NCBI GenBank assembly: GCA_016169945.1
Contig: JADLSH010000382.1
Coordinates: 2,356,001 to 2,420,000 of the forward strand
Length of the DNA: 64,000 nt
DNA from: Trachythela sp. YZ-2020
Taxonomy: Eukaryota > Cnidaria > Anthozoa > Malacalcyonacea > Clavulariidae
Direction: 5' to 3'
The position numbers were made by a program, and so were the translations under genes. The notes under the pieces were generated by a model. The model saw nothing but the letters and a program-made list of their open reading frames with translations. It made no database searches and was not told the origin of the DNA. Shown here one piece after another: positions 1 to 12,326 of this stretch (its first letter is position 1; every line of letters starts with the position of its first letter).

Positions 1-779
1 ACTTTTGAAATTGATAAATATAATTATATCCTGCATATATGAAAGCCACTTTTGTAGCGTGTCCACTGACCCGAAACAAGGGTAAATACAATGCGTGATT
101 GCATAGCTAAAACGTGATGAATAAAGTACCTAAGTAAAAAATCGTGAAATAAGATGCACAAATAAAACAAATATAAAAACATACCTTAAAAAATACCAGA
201 TTTTCTGAGAGAAAATTCTCAATTAAATCCGTAATTTTTCACCATCGGAAAATTTCTAATGTGAATATTAATGAGACATTGAGACGCAATGCATTGTGGT
301 ATACTGACGATTCCTCCTCTGCGTCAGCACAATGCTGGTATCAATGGGTGTCCTAGAAAGTACTTAGAATATTTACATGAATAATACTGTCTATAGATAT
401 TTACAAATTATTATATATAGAATAAAAAATAGTTAGGATGAAGTAATTGAGATGCATTATCCGTCCAGTCGCCTAATGATAACCATTTTAATTGGGAAAT
501 CAGACCCTTGACGCTCTCACGCATCAATACCAATTTTGCGGCTGGGGACATCACTCTCTTTATCCTTTCTTCAAGCGAGCCAGATTTCTCCAAACAATGT
601 CACAATAATCAAAACAAAGACGGACCTTAGACATGTTAACCTTTTCGGCAGTAAACAATGTTGGGTGAGGTCGTATTTTTTTAGCATGCCAAGTTGCCCA
701 GATAGTAGCCGTGTTATATGTTTCTAAATCTATTGCTCTATTGAACGGGCGCGCGAAAAGTTTTGTAACTCATGAGGCA
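1..779. other. AT-rich non-coding DNA
   Basis: I see no gene, RNA or paired repeat here. Open frames are short and lack any recognisable domain or codon pattern. Confidence 0.5.
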
Positions 780-1440
780 CGGATTAGTATATATAACTCA
801 TTAGTTTTACCTTATTTCACATACTGCTCAAATGTGGAGTGATGGTGGTTGTACATATACTAAAAAGCTATACAAAATGCAACAAAGGGCTGCGCGCGTA
901 ATCACAGGATCAAACTATATGAAGTAAGATCTAAGGAAATATTTGAACACTTAAGGTGGATCGATACAGTTTTCGAAAATTCAGGTGTCCAACACTAAAA
1001 TTTTTAAACTCCGTATTTTTAGGTTTTATTCACCAGGTATCGGTCGCGAGCAACTGCTCACGACAGGTCATTTTGGAAGTTCTTTCGTTAATATTCCTGC
1101 GCGCACAAACGATCACGCGGGTTTGTTCATATGGTATGAAGTTTTGTTTTCGCGATTCTTGAATAAGGTTTTTGTGATTACTATATCGAACCACCTTAAG
1201 CTGGGAACCAATTGTAAAAATTCTTAAGAAACGTGAAATGATGATGATATCAGCTATCAACCAAGAGACAATGACCGTAAACTTAGCACTGACTTTACGA
1301 AGAAATCCTTTTCCTACAGAGGAGCTTCGGCATGGAACAAACTGCCAAATGATGTTGTCAATAGATACAAACAACAGTCCACAAATACTTTAACATTAAT
1401 TAGTAATTTAATTACTTTAATGATTTAGAGAGGGATAGTT
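780..1440 (+). pseudogene. LINE reverse transcriptase C-terminal fragment
   Basis: Conceptual translation in shifting frames gives the end of a non-LTR retrotransposon ORF2. First comes a segment like LPYFTYCSNVW followed by KMQQRAARVITG (about 810-910). The terminal block KKSFSYRGASAWNKLPNDV follows (about 1290-1360). These are the conserved tail motifs of CR1/L2/RTE-type LINE proteins after the polymerase domain. The fragment needs frame changes and contains stops, so it is dead. The polymerase and endonuclease parts are missing, which fits a 5'-truncated insertion. No target-site duplication was identified. Confidence 0.7.
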
Positions 1441-3107
1441 GACAACATTTATGTGGCGGATAGTTCTCACTTTAGGATTGTAAATAATAACCAGTGGGCC
1501 TGTGAGTAACCAATTAGCCTGTGACTGTGAGAGTATATATTCAACATTTGTAGTTAATATTTTTAATATATTTCAAATAATTAGTAAACAAACGGCCTCT
1601 TGAAAAACAGAATTTGCGCTGAAGGGCTCAGTTTTTAAATAAATTGTATAAATAAATATAAATAAATGTTCACTAAATTAAGATGATGATCAATGTACAC
1701 ATCCCGCCCGTAGACGGGATGGATCTTCTTTTTGAACTACCCATTACCACGTTAGCTGTAATAGAAGTATTGAAACTATAAAATTATATGAATCCATTGA
1801 TGTTTCACTGATTAGAATAGCCAACCGTTTCCTTTCTTGAATCGTTTAGGAAAAATGTATAATTGCCACCTTAAGTAAAATTGTCACGTGATATTCTCGC
1901 GGTTATAATGAATAAATTATGAGCAGTTTACTGAATCATTAGTACGATCATCTTGTGGCTATACTTTTAACGATAATATTCTGTAACATTTGTTCAAACC
2001 GTGTTCCAATACATTCAACCACAGTATCGGCCTTTGCAACTCGAATTGTGTCCCATGGTCTGTGAATAAGCAATCGATGCACTACAATGTAAATTACGCC
2101 ATTACGCCAGTCTTGAAGCAATAGCGATCTTAAGCACGCGCTGTTTTACGACGGAAACGCTCGACCGGAAGCAGCAAGGAGTCTGGACAAGAGGTTTTGG
2201 TTGCATTTTCCCCGTCGCCGTCGCTGCCAACAGGTGGGCAATTTGTCGACGCTGACCGAAAGTAGCGGGCTCATTTCTTCTTGAGTTGCCATTTTCGCGC
2301 CGAAGAGCAAAAGTATAAACTTTCGGAGAATATTTTAGCTGTTTACTATCAAATTTACCACAGTTTAATGAGTTTATGGCATCTTTATTCAAATGTTGAT
2401 TAGAAATAGCTTCTTCTTAATAAAAATGGAACTGCTGCCAAGTTTTTCTATTAATATCTTTAAATTTTCATACCATTTAATGGTTGAAATCAACAATATT
2501 TTAGCTACTTCGAGTACTCTTGTCGCACGCGAATTTTCCAACATTATGCCGAACAGCCAACAGTCACTCCTAGTCGGTGTCAAAATTTACCACATTTCAG
2601 ATCCAAATTAAAAAATCTAAAATCAGAGGATCTTAGAAGAGGGTTTCATCTTGTTTCTCAAATGATAATAATTCTCCAAAATAATAAAACAAAAAAGTTT
2701 TACCGGGGCCGAAAATCAGCAATTTCGCACGGCCAGCGAAAATCGGCCATTTTACAACACATCCCAAGGACAAATGCTGATCAACGCTTGATTGAAATGG
2801 TAACCTAGGAACATTAGGGGTCGTTGGAAAGCTTATATTGTCCACAATTTACTCGTCTAAACAATATTTATTCAACAACACCCCCCTTTGTATAGTATTG
2901 CACTCAAAATACCCAATTTTCACCTCACGAAATTCGTCACCAGTCCCCCACAATTTGTTGACACTTCCTGTAAAATTTGTGCGCATTTTCCTCTGGCGAT
3001 TTTGACGAACTTTATGCCAGGCGTGTCTATAAACATGTGATAATAAAACAGTAAAACTTCATGTTTGGTTACAGTCCAGTCATACGGAGTTAGTAACCAA
3101 CATATAG
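1441..3107. other. Non-coding stretch left of the Harbinger element
   Basis: Nothing recognisable is coded here. A short hairpin lies near 1706-1724 (ATCCCGCCCGTAGACGGGAT). The open frames at 2102-2611 on both strands have no family signature, and I regard them as chance frames. Confidence 0.4.
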
Positions 3108-3120
3108 GCCTGTATTCTAA

Positions 3121-3380
3121 AAGCTCACTCACACTCACACTTGAGTGACATTCCAGTGAGGTGCACTCAAGAAGGGTTGAAGCGTGAGTATGAGTGGAGT
3201 GTGAGTGAAATTTTGTACTCATTGAGGTAGCACTCATCCTCAACAAATGTTGTTTAATTTGTATTCACCGAGATCACTCAAGTGTCACTTACCTGAGTCG
3301 CACTTGCCTTTGTTATTGAGCTCAGTGAAGTGTAGCTTACTTCACGCAGTAAGTTGCACTCGGCATTGTTAATGAGTACG
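3121..3380. repeat. Left subterminal GAGTG/CACTC repeat zone of Harbinger
   Basis: Dozens of short CACTC, GAGTG and TGAGTG motifs occur in both orientations immediately inside the left terminal repeat. The mirror zone at about 6080-6285 has the same content. Such clusters commonly serve as binding sites for the transposon's DNA-binding proteins; that role is inferred. Confidence 0.6.
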
Positions 3381-3438
3381 ACGAAAGAGGATCGACTTAT
3401 GTTTTAAGATAATACATAAAGAATACAAGTCGTGCCAC

Positions 3439-4597
3439 ATGTCCCTAACAAGACAGTATTTTTCAGAACTTGAGAAGTCAATTATAACAGAATTAGTGGC
3501 AAAGCAAAAGAATGTCATCGAATGCACACGGAACGATTACAAAAGCATTCAACAAAAAAATAAAGCTTGGGAAAACCTGACAGAAGAGTTTAACTGTCAG
3601 GCGGGTGTCAATAAGCGTGAATCAAAACAAATAAAGAAATGCTGGGAGAATATTAAGTCTCGGGCGAAAAAAAGTATCGCAAAGGAGAAGAGAGAAGCCA
3701 AACTGACTGGAGGTGGTACGGCTTCGACGGATAAAAATCCAGATGCTGAAGCTGTTCTTGCAATAATTCCAGCGCAAATGACTAGCCTGCATAATCCATT
3801 TGATGACGACAATTATGAACCTGGTAAGGGTATTGATACACAGTAATGTACTGTAAAGTGTTGATGACTATACATAATAAAAACATCAGCAGGTTGCTGC
3901 TGTGCATCTATATTCGATGTAAAAACGACACAGAGATTGTAGTTGATTTGATATATATAACAAACACCAAATAGCATGCATGAGCGCTTTATTATGACAA
4001 GTATAGCGTGGGCATAGTATAGGTTACTTTCGATATACGCCTACTTGCCCACAACTCATTGTTGCCTGTAGTATTTAAAACAGACTGTGATTTCTTTATT
4101 TTAAAAACAGTGTTAATGATATCAGCATCAATAATATCATGACCTGTCTCATAACATGACAATAAAACATGAAACTAGTCAGCATCTAAAACTGTCTACA
4201 GCAATACAATATCAAACGATCCAATATATTTCAGTTATCTTGTACAAATAACCTAGATGTCAGTGAAAATGAAGAGGACGAGGAATCCCTAGAAGGCGAA
4301 ATAATAACTAACACTAATGAACATCAATCACAACCATCGGAGGTTATTGAAGAATCATCGATTTCTCGGTCTCACAAAAAAAATAGAATCTCAGTTGCCC
4401 AAACAAAATGTTTGGATATGCAGGAGAAACAACATACAACTGAGATGGAAATTCTGGAACTTAGGAAGAAGAACCTTGTAGAGGAACACGAGAAAAAGAT
4501 GGAGGTCCTTGAGGCGGAGTTCCAATATTGGACGTCTAAAAGAACGGCTAATACTCAAGATGATCCGCCGAGGCGTATTACACGGCGAAGGAAGTAA
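3439..4597 (+). CDS. Harbinger Myb/SANT-like DNA-binding protein
   Basis: The first exon opens at 3439 (MSLTRQYFSELEK) and runs to about 3820. It encodes a Myb/SANT-like domain of about 90 residues with the helical pattern KNKAWENLTEEFN and a later CWENIKSRAKK. The second exon begins after a cag acceptor near 4233 and encodes an acidic linker (ENEEDEESLEGE). A coiled coil follows (EMEILELRKKNLVEEHEKK), ending in a basic tail RRITRRRK before the stop at about 4595-4597. In Harbinger transposons such a protein carries the transposase into the nucleus and onto the element ends. It is the likely partner of the transposase on the opposite strand. A GTAAGG donor lies at 3822, but its phase does not join the downstream frame cleanly. 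The exon junction is therefore unresolved, or the gene is slightly decayed. Confidence 0.65.
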
Positions 4598-5040
4598 AAC
4601 AATTGTTTTTGGACGTACATTTGTACCATGAAGACTTGTTTGTAATTGTGAATGGTTCATGCCTGACATAATAATTACGTTGAAAGTTAATTGACATTGC
4701 TAACACCTTTTGTGATGATTTTAAAATACAATAAATGCGATAAATACTACAAGATAGTCAGTAGCGTAGCCAGCCCGCTGATTTCGACATCGTTCTCATA
4801 TTGTTTTCGCTCATTTCTGTTTGAAATAAGCTATTGACACACAATAGTTAGTAGCTATGCTTTTAAAAAGCCAAGTATTTGTTCCATCATGGAAAAGCAA
4901 TGATTTTTGTGTTTCATACTGGACGCTTTGTCTAAATCATGACTTGGGTGGGTTTAATGTTGCTTATTTATACTGTAATACAGAAATACAAGTCGTATTC
5001 AATGTCATAATAAAATGAATGACTGTTACATATGCACAAT
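4598..5040. other. Intergenic spacer within Harbinger, with an isolated hAT-like terminus
   Basis: The two Harbinger genes converge here. At 4759 a copy of the hAT-like end CAGTAGCGTAGCCAGCCCG occurs, the same end as the complete MITE at 15212-15365. No matching right end was found, so it is a solo or eroded terminus. Confidence 0.45.
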
Positions 5041-6056
5041 TCATGTAAAGTGCTGAATTATGACAGCACGACGTGTTGCGTTTCCGAGAGCGGGGATCTG
5101 GTCATTCATAGCTGGTAAGGGAATTTCATTAGGGTCTTCCAGGTTTTCTTCTTCCATAGGATCATTTCGTCCTCTTATGAAATTGTACAAGACTGCTGTG
5201 GCCACAATTATTGTAAGAGTAGTGGGTTTTGTTCTAATGCATATGGAGAGACAGGGAAATAACCTTTTCCAAACCCCGAACATCCTCTCTACTGTATTTC
5301 GTGTCCGAATATGGGAAACATTGTATCTACGTTCGGGGGGTGTCTGGGGGTTCAATAGAGGTGTCATCAAATATGTTCGACAAGGATAGCCATTATCACC
5401 GAGAAGCATGCTTTGCATATGACCATGCTCAAACTGTGCACACAAACGACTGTTATCAAATATCCTTGAGTCGTGCACGCTGCCCGGCTACCTTACAACA
5501 ATATTTTGTATCTCTAGATTTGGGCCACAAACTGCTTGGACATTCAGTGAAAAAAAACCTTTCCGATTTCGAAACAATTCAGCGGAATTTTTATATGCGT
5601 ACAATCAATCGTCCCAATAACATTAGGAAATGCGCATATCCTCCAGAATTTGAGTTTAATTTGTGGTAGCATATCAGCAGTCGGAAATATAATATAATGA
5701 GTTTTTAGTCTAGCAATGGCCTCAGATACACGCTTTATAACACGACTTGCAGACGGTTGAGATATATCACACAGGTCTCCACATGCTTCCTGAAACGTGC
5801 CAGTTGCATAATATCGCAATGTCAACAAAAGCTTAATTTCTGCAGGAATTGAATTACCTCGTTCGTTATGAGCAGATATATCTGCCTCTATAATGGTTAA
5901 CAGCTCCCGAAAACCATCCTTGGTTAATCTAAATCTGCTTCTAAATTGCTCCTCATCATACATGTCGTAGTTGAAATTATAATTTCTAATCTCCCTTCTG
6001 TTATTGAGTGCCAAATAATCCAATTGTTCTAATCTTTCAAGCCATACATTCGCCAT
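5041..6056 (-). pseudogene. HARBI1-type Harbinger transposase, broken
   Basis: Reading from MANVWLERLEQ at 6056, the protein shows the N-terminal helix-turn-helix region (FRLTKDGFRELL; GTFQEACGDLCDISQPSASR). It then has the first catalytic Asp in GTIDCTHIK and the second in VHDSRIFDNS. The third catalytic residue, Glu, is in NTVERMFGVWKR. It is DDE superfamily, PIF/Harbinger clade. Two lesions are visible. A frameshift with loss of a few codons follows IKIP near 5590. A tag stop replaces the expected codon before PGSVHD near 5488-5490. The gene lies convergently opposite the Myb/SANT gene inside the same terminal repeats. It is not a functional host HARBI1 gene because it sits within an element and is interrupted. 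Confidence 0.85.
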
Positions 6057-6603
6057 GTTGTTTCTCACTATTTCATGCGAGTGTGGTTCAAGGGAGGTAT
6101 GTCCCACACTCAAACTCCACTCACACTCGACCTCTATTTCGGGAGTGAGTGCAGTTTGTGAATGTTTGGAGTGCAAGTGTATCTTCCCACTCATTGAGAG
6201 TGAATGTATACTCATTGAGAGCTGAGTTACACTTACGGATCTTAAGGCTCCTCTCATTGAGTGTGAGTGTGAGTAAGCTTTTAGAATACAGGCGATAGAC
6301 AATCAAATGATTGATGTGTGGCTATGTATGGCAGTGAAGCATTTTAGGGGTTACCATGTGATGTCGATAAGTAAGAGCTTATTTTCTTGGATAGATTCTA
6401 TTTTCGGCGGACTAATTTAATAATAATAATATTTAATAAATATTAATCTGAGTAGCAGCTAAAAATACAGGATTAATTACAAATTGTAAGTACAAAGTTT
6501 TACATGAAACGTTTTAAATTACATAGTAAAGAAAATATTTAGGAATGTTAAAAACAATGATGTTAATACTATCCGAATTATGGAAATCGCTAAAAAGTCA
6601 AAT

Positions 6604-8571
6604 TTAATTTATTGAGTCATTATAACCTAAAATGCTTGAAGGTAAAAATGAATTTCGAAATCTATTATTTTTACAGTCAATTTGATTGACATAATTATCG
6701 TTACGAAGGGTATAATTGACTAAGTTCTCACGTCTGTCAGGAACGAGTTCGTGTGACTTGTGTTCGGGGTAAAGAAGTTTTTTGAAATATGACATACGTA
6801 TATCATTTCTTCTTTGACCAAGTGATTGGATTTCTTTAAATTTCAAGGCTTTCCGATATGATAGACCGGGATATATTATTCGTAAAGCGCGTTTTTGGAT
6901 TCTTTCAACTCTTCTTTTAAATAATCTGGGGAACCGTAATTCCAAACCTGACATGCATATTCAAGGACAGGCCGTATATACATGTAAAAAACACTTGGAT
7001 CAGAGAATTCTCTCCAACTCCGCTTCGTTTAAGTACTCGGGGAAAGTAAAGTCTCTTTGATGCTTTTGCTACAATATATTCGATATGCAAGGTCCAGCGG
7101 AGAACAGACGAGAAAAAAAGACCAAGGACTTTTGCCGATGAAACCCGGGAAATACAATGCTTTCCAACGAACAGTGAAGGAATGTTTGGTGTATCTTTAG
7201 CATTTGGCGTGGTTAAGTACCATATCGTTCTCTGTACACCATTTCTCTATATCGTCAGTAACAGTTTGTAAATGACTTTGTTTACCTTTAATGATTGTTT
7301 CCGAGAGCTAGACTAGTGTCGTCAACATATTTTCATCCGTTTTTATGTGTGATGTCTAAATCGCTGACCATAATAAGAAAACGATGCGGGCCAAGAATTG
7401 TACCCTGCGGTACGCCACCATTTACAAATGACCAATCCGATAACATGGGGCCCAACTTCACCCTTTGTCTTCTTTGCATGAGAAAGTGTCAATCACCCAA
7501 TTAATGAAAGAATTATCAATGCCGAATAAGCGCATCTTATTTATGAGGATTTGATTATTGATTCTATCAAATGCCACACTAAAATCTAATAGGAAAACAC
7601 GTACAGTTTCGCCATTGCTATCTGTCTCTGAAAACCAACAGTGGAACATGCTAATTAACGCATCCACAGAAGAACATCCTTTTAATGAACCAAGTTGTCT
7701 TTGATCCAATATCGGATTGATAATGTAGCAGTTAGTGATATAGGTCGAAGATCCGAGGATATATCTGTTACTGGAGTTGTCTTTGGGACTGGAATAACAT
7801 TTGCTTCTTTCCACTGCCTTGGGACCTGTGCCTGTTTAATAGAGGTGTTAAATGTAATTGTCACAGGTTCAGAGAGCTCCATGGAAAACGTATTGAGAAT
7901 CCAATTCGGTATGCCATCTGGACCAGGTGTTTTGTTGGATTTAATTTTCTTTAGATGGGATTCAATAGGAATGTCAGAGATAGTGTAGAGATCCCTAGCC
8001 TGGATTCTTCAATAGGAATTTTTTCGTAGTCTGATAGGGGAGTTAGTGGTTGGGTGGCAGCAATAAATGCATTGTTAACTGCTGACGCTTGTGCGTTTCT
8101 TTGTAAAATGATTCCATTGACCTCAGCAGAATTGAAAACTGGTTTTGAAGAAGAGCCAGCTAAATTTTCTATTTCAGTCCCCCATGGCTCACATGAGATT
8201 CATAAAAATTAAATTTAGCCTTCTTGATGACACGGATTACTTTGTTCCTTAGTTTATTGTATTCAGTCTTATTTCCCAAGCTAAGAGCTTTTTGTCTTTG
8301 AGAAATAAGCGATTTTATTTCAGGCGTAATCCACGCTTTATCTTTACAGTGGAGTCTGACTGCTTTTGCAGGAATAACTGTATCCAGGCCCATAAGTGTG
8401 ATGTCATAAAACAGATCACACATACTTTGACAAGAAGGTAACTGGGAAAGCACACTCGAATCTAGATTTGAGAGGAAGTGACCAAAAGCCTGCATGTTTG
8501 ATGGATTTCGTTTTCTAATCCAAATTTTGGTAGTTGTATTGGTGCGATAAGGTTCATCAAGTGGATGTAAC
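6604..8571 (-). pseudogene. LINE reverse transcriptase domain, several frameshifts
   Basis: In order from 8571 downward the motifs are: a linker (TNTTTKIWIRKRNPSN); finger motif PRQWKEANVIPVPK with SSDLRPISLTA (about 7740-7880); KGCSSVDAL and palm motif FLLDFSVAFDRINN (about 7560-7680); GGVPQGTILGP (7387-7416); catalytic YVDD (7318-7329); and the thumb-side tail RRVERIQKRALRIIYP (about 6870-6920). Frame changes near 7740 and 7450 and a tga stop just before the YVDD motif (7333-7335) make it inactive. The motif spacing and tail resemble CR1/L2 elements. The 5' endonuclease half lies at 14084-14640. Confidence 0.85.
8564..8571. repeat. Left 8-bp target-site duplication of the hAT element
   Basis: GATGTAAC lies immediately before the CAGGGCCGTGCC terminus. 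The matching copy is at 14084-14091, displaced by a later insertion. Confidence 0.85.
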
Positions 8572-8754
8572 CAGGGCCGTGCCGATGGATAATTGATTGG
8601 GGGGGTGTTAACAATATTTGGGCCCCCCTCAAATATTGGGCCCCCTCATCAGTCATAAATTACTTAATAAACTTTCAGCAAATCTTTTACAATTACAAAC
8701 AATTAAAATCAAACCTTTGCAAGCATACCTTTGCCCAAAGAAAGGACTGTACAG

Positions 8755-11630
8755 TTATGTCAATTTAATGCGCCTGTGTTTAATTCCAGACCACACTTTC
8801 GCAAGGTTTTGGAGATCAATCTTCTCAGCCAGGTCTTTCTCGCACGCCAGAAGCATAAGAGAATCAAGTCTCTTATTTCCCATTGAATTTCTACAGCGTG
8901 ACTTGACAAACTTGAGCTTACTGAAGCTTCTCTCGTCTTTGCATACTGTAGGAGCTGCGGTAAGCAAAAGCCTGTATGCTTTCGCTAGCAAGGGAAATAG
9001 ACCAATGTGACTCTGGCGAAGTGCTAGATCAGCAGCATATCTGTAAGTAATATTTGAGTCTGAGATGCTGTCGCGGTTCGCATGTTCGTGAAGGTATGGA
9101 ATGAACATTTCAGATTCGGCAAACAACAAGAGTGGGTGTGGGAGGTATATTGGATACATCTTATTTTTCAATTTGTTCAAAAGTTGGCGGTTGTGTTGGG
9201 CAAAGAGCGTCCAGCAGAGGTTTAAATGCAGACTTTATGTTCTCAGTTTTTTCTCGTATCTGTAAAAGAAGGGTGTCCAGAACAAGTGCAAACTCTTTGC
9301 GATAAAATTCGGGCATTTCCATTTCCGCCGTGGTGTTTTGTCTTTCGTCAAGGCGTCTAGGTAATCTCCTAGTTCGGTGATATCTCTGGTAATCGGAAAC
9401 TGCATCTACTTCAAAATTGGAAGCAAATGACACAGACGCATCTACGAGATCGTCTACCTCCGTATCTGATTCTCTGATCCTCTGAATATTTTCTCCAGTC
9501 ATTTTTAAAGCTTCCACAGCACCAGTTATGTCAAGGGTTTCTTTTTCTAGCACTTTCGTCATCATCTTAGTCTTGATGAAAACGTTTTTAGCGAACATTA
9601 GTGAAACGATAAAATCAAATCTTAGCATTCGACCCAATAAACCAGATGCTTTGGTTTTGGTTTCTGGGTCAGCATTTTCACTGCAATTTAATGCTCTGAG
9701 CGCTTCAACAACAATCTCAAAGCTTCTCCATAAGGCTTCGACTGACTCGGGACGAACTGTCCATCGTGTTTTTGACAGATTCCTTAACTGTAGTGCATTT
9801 TCAACTTCTTTCAGTAAATCAACCAGTACCTTTGAGCGCTTTGTGCGCGTTGAAAAACACGTATATTGCTTCAAGAACTTCATACATGCTTTTTATGAGG
9901 GCACTAGAATTACTGCTGTGTTCACTGACTAAATTTGCCCCATGAGCGATACATGGTACATAGATTATCTCTCTTTCAATCTTTTCGGAAAGCTTTTTTT
10001 GGGCTCCATTGTATATACCCGACATATTGGAAGCGCTGTCATATGTCTGAAAACGCAACATTGAATTGTCGATCTTACACTCCGCTAATGATGATAAAAT
10101 TTCGTTTGCCATTCCTTCCCCAGTTTTATCTGTCGCCTCTTTTACTTGAACAAGACGTTCTACAGGATGGTCATTTGTATCCAAATAACGAACAGCAACT
10201 GCCAACTGATCCTTATTTGAGACATCCGGTGTAGTATCAGCCATGACACCAAACATGCCAGCAATGGACACTTCATGCACTATATCCTCACGGACAGCAT
10301 CAGCTAACAACTGAATAAATTCATTCTGAGACTTTCCGGACATATATGTCGTCTGAAATTGCTTCATATCTTTGCTTTCCAGCCAATGCTTCAAAGATGG
10401 GTTGTGCCTGCTTAAAAGACGAGTGATTTGATGGAAATTTCCTTCCGTATCATCTCCATCGCCTCGGAATGCCAAACCCTGCCGAGCCAATGTACGTGCA
10501 ACATCCAGTAGAATAGTAATCACTTCAGTATTTTGTAGTCGAAGTTTTTCCTCGGCTAATAGGCATGCACGCATTTCCTTGCTTAGTTGTACATCCACAT
10601 GTGAATTGGTCCTCGTAAAACTCAGAAAGTCCATTAATGCTGCCTTGTGTGATTCGCTGGTAAAATGGGCAAGAAGCTTCCCTTCCTTGTTTCGTCCCAA
10701 ACTTCCTTTCATTTTGGACCAAGTACGGATTCCTGTAATCCAGGATTGATCAGCTTTGCTCCGACCTGGCCCATGAGGAAAAAGTGAGCATATGAAACAA
10801 AATGCTGCGTCTCTTGATACGCTGTACTCTAAGTGGGGAAATTCACTGTACCAAGAAGAAGAGAATTTGCACTGCTTCGAATTGATTTCCAATTCTTTCG
10901 TTTTTGGAAAAACAGTTAGTCGTGGCTGACAGGGTCCAAGCGTCATTAAGTGCTTCTTCTGATTATCAGACAACCTAAGGGGCCTTTTTCCGGGATCATG
11001 GTCAACTAGGTCATTGTCTTCGTTCGAGACACACTCAAAGTGAGTTACTTGCTGGTACTCTGTTAAGAGTTTCTGTGCCTCCTTAAATAAATCTGAAGCA
11101 ATATTTTGTGTGCGGTCAGAAAGCTCCACAACTTGCACAAGAAATTCTGACGGGTTAAAAGCCTCATTCTGTACCGTTGAAGAAGCTAGTGTTTGCATTG
11201 CAATTGCAAGGTCTCCAAGCATTGACGCTTTAGCAGCACATGACGCCCAACTTGGTTTCTCACCTTCACAACTAAGCGAAATGTCATTACTATCTGCAAA
11301 CGAAATGTCGTTACTATCTGCAAACGAAATGTCATTACTATCTGCAAACGAAATGTCAGTACTATCTGCAAACGAAATGTCAGTACTATCTGCAAACGAA
11401 ATGTCATTACTATCTTCAACGCCATCACGTGTTGTTACAGCTTCATTATCTGTACGCGATAGTTCAACTTCGACTGATCTAGATGTGGCTGTACTATTTT
11501 GGCTTTCAGGTTTGTTTACGACAATGAATTTATGCATTGAGCCAGATATTTTTGCTATTTCTTCACCTTTACGTTTTTTAGCTCTTCTTTTAGCTGCACC
11601 AGAGGTGCTTGAAAACCGTTGTTCAGACAT
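8755..11630 (-). pseudogene. hAT transposase (TTF-type zinc finger / ZMYM1-like), frameshifted
   Basis: Translation starts at 11630 (MSEQRFSSTSGAAKRRAKKRK). A nuclear-localisation-like basic stretch and an 8-residue repeat tract (11278-11421) follow. Next is a TTF-type zinc-binding domain (SWYSEFPHLEYSVSRDAAFCFIC, then H at FTSESHKAAL). A DUF4371-like region follows (LARQGLAFRGDGDDTEGNF). The RNase H fold shows Asp in GVMADTTPDVS and YDSASNMSG, with the YVPCIAHGANL C-x2-H signature. The C-terminal hAT dimerisation block is present (ERSFSKLKFVKSRCRNSM, about 8880-8950). The frame shifts once near 9850 (FFN to RTKRSK) and again in an A-run near 9165-9175, so this copy needs two corrections and is probably inactive. 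Alternatively, small introns at these points could be argued, but no GT-AG pair is evident. Confidence 0.85.
11278..11421 (-). repeat. 24-bp tandem repeat, in frame in the hAT transposase
   Basis: Six consecutive 24-bp units occur (consensus on +: GAAATGTCATTACTATCTGC plus AAAC). They encode six copies of an octapeptide, DISFADSN or DISFADST, near residues 70-117 of the transposase. The length keeps the frame. The copies differ by single bases, so expansion was recent. Confidence 0.9.
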
Positions 11631-11981
11631 CTAAGAATTTAAAAGTATCAAACATGCATATGATCGAAATATATATGTGATCGAAAATGAATCTTTCAAC
11701 ACCTCTATAGCTTTCCTATTTTTATTTATTAAATTTGTGATGGAAATATTTTGCCTTTATTTAGCCTAGGTATTGACAGTAGCCATATTACTGATTATTG
11801 AAAATGTAGTGACCAATTTATACATCTTGTCAATAGTTAGAAATTGGGATAGTTCACTCTGAAAAGATCAAACATATTTTTCTTTTTTTTGCATTTATTA
11901 GACGTCTAAAACAACACAATTCTACTGTCTATACATTAATACATACTATACAATTTGACCATACTATACAATTTAACCTAA

Positions 11982-12252
11982 CAATGTTAAGCCCCAGAGT
12001 GGGGGGGTCGGGCATTTGTGAGGGATTGATTTTTTAGCAAATGTTTGATCAAATGCCCCATCATCGGGCAATAAATACTGGTCAAATGCCAATCATTTTG
12101 CAATAAACACTTTATTAATAACAGTCATTTGGTTCAAATCCCCCTACCTCTTGGCCCAAAATGCTGATCAAAATCTCAAGGGTGGGGATGCAATTGATGA
12201 TCAAATGCCCCACACATGCCCAATCCCCCCCCCCCTCTGAGGCTTAACATTG
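11982..12252. mobile_element. MITE with CAATGTTAAGCC ends, inside hAT
   Basis: CAATGTTAAGCCCCAGAG at 11982 is mirrored at 12252. A G/C tract and repeated CAAATGCCC strings lie between. No coding capacity and no clear target duplication. It lies between the transposase start and the right end of the hAT element. Confidence 0.6.
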
Positions 12253-12326
12253 ATAGGTGCATTACAATGCATATTATAAACCATGCCCATGGGTAAACTT
12301 TATCTTTGGTATAATATCGTATTATA

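Larger units (their letters stand above)
3108..6293. mobile_element. Harbinger DNA transposon with two genes
   Basis: The ends form a terminal inverted repeat: GCCTGTATTCTAAAAGCT begins at 3108 and its complement ends at 6293. Inside each end is a subterminal zone packed with ACTCAC/GAGTG pentamers (about 3121-3380 and 6080-6285), probably transposase or Myb-protein binding sites. The element carries a Myb/SANT-like gene on + and a HARBI1-type transposase on -, the usual two-gene plan of animal Harbinger elements. TAG/ATAG occurs beside both ends, but one to two extra bases separate it from the right end, so the target duplication is uncertain. The transposase is broken, so this copy is not autonomous. 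Confidence 0.85.
6420..8571 (-). mobile_element. LINE (CR1/L2-like), 3' part
   Basis: This is the 3' portion of a non-LTR retrotransposon on the - strand. It ends in an AT-rich (ATT)n tail around 6418-6450. It is directly continuous in sequence with 14084 onward: the codons on either side of the hAT insertion join through the 8-bp duplicated GATGTAAC. Confidence 0.8.

Noticed and set aside
11110..11634. 174-codon + strand frame with MSLLSANE repeats
   Set aside because: Antisense shadow of the hAT transposase and its 24-bp repeat.
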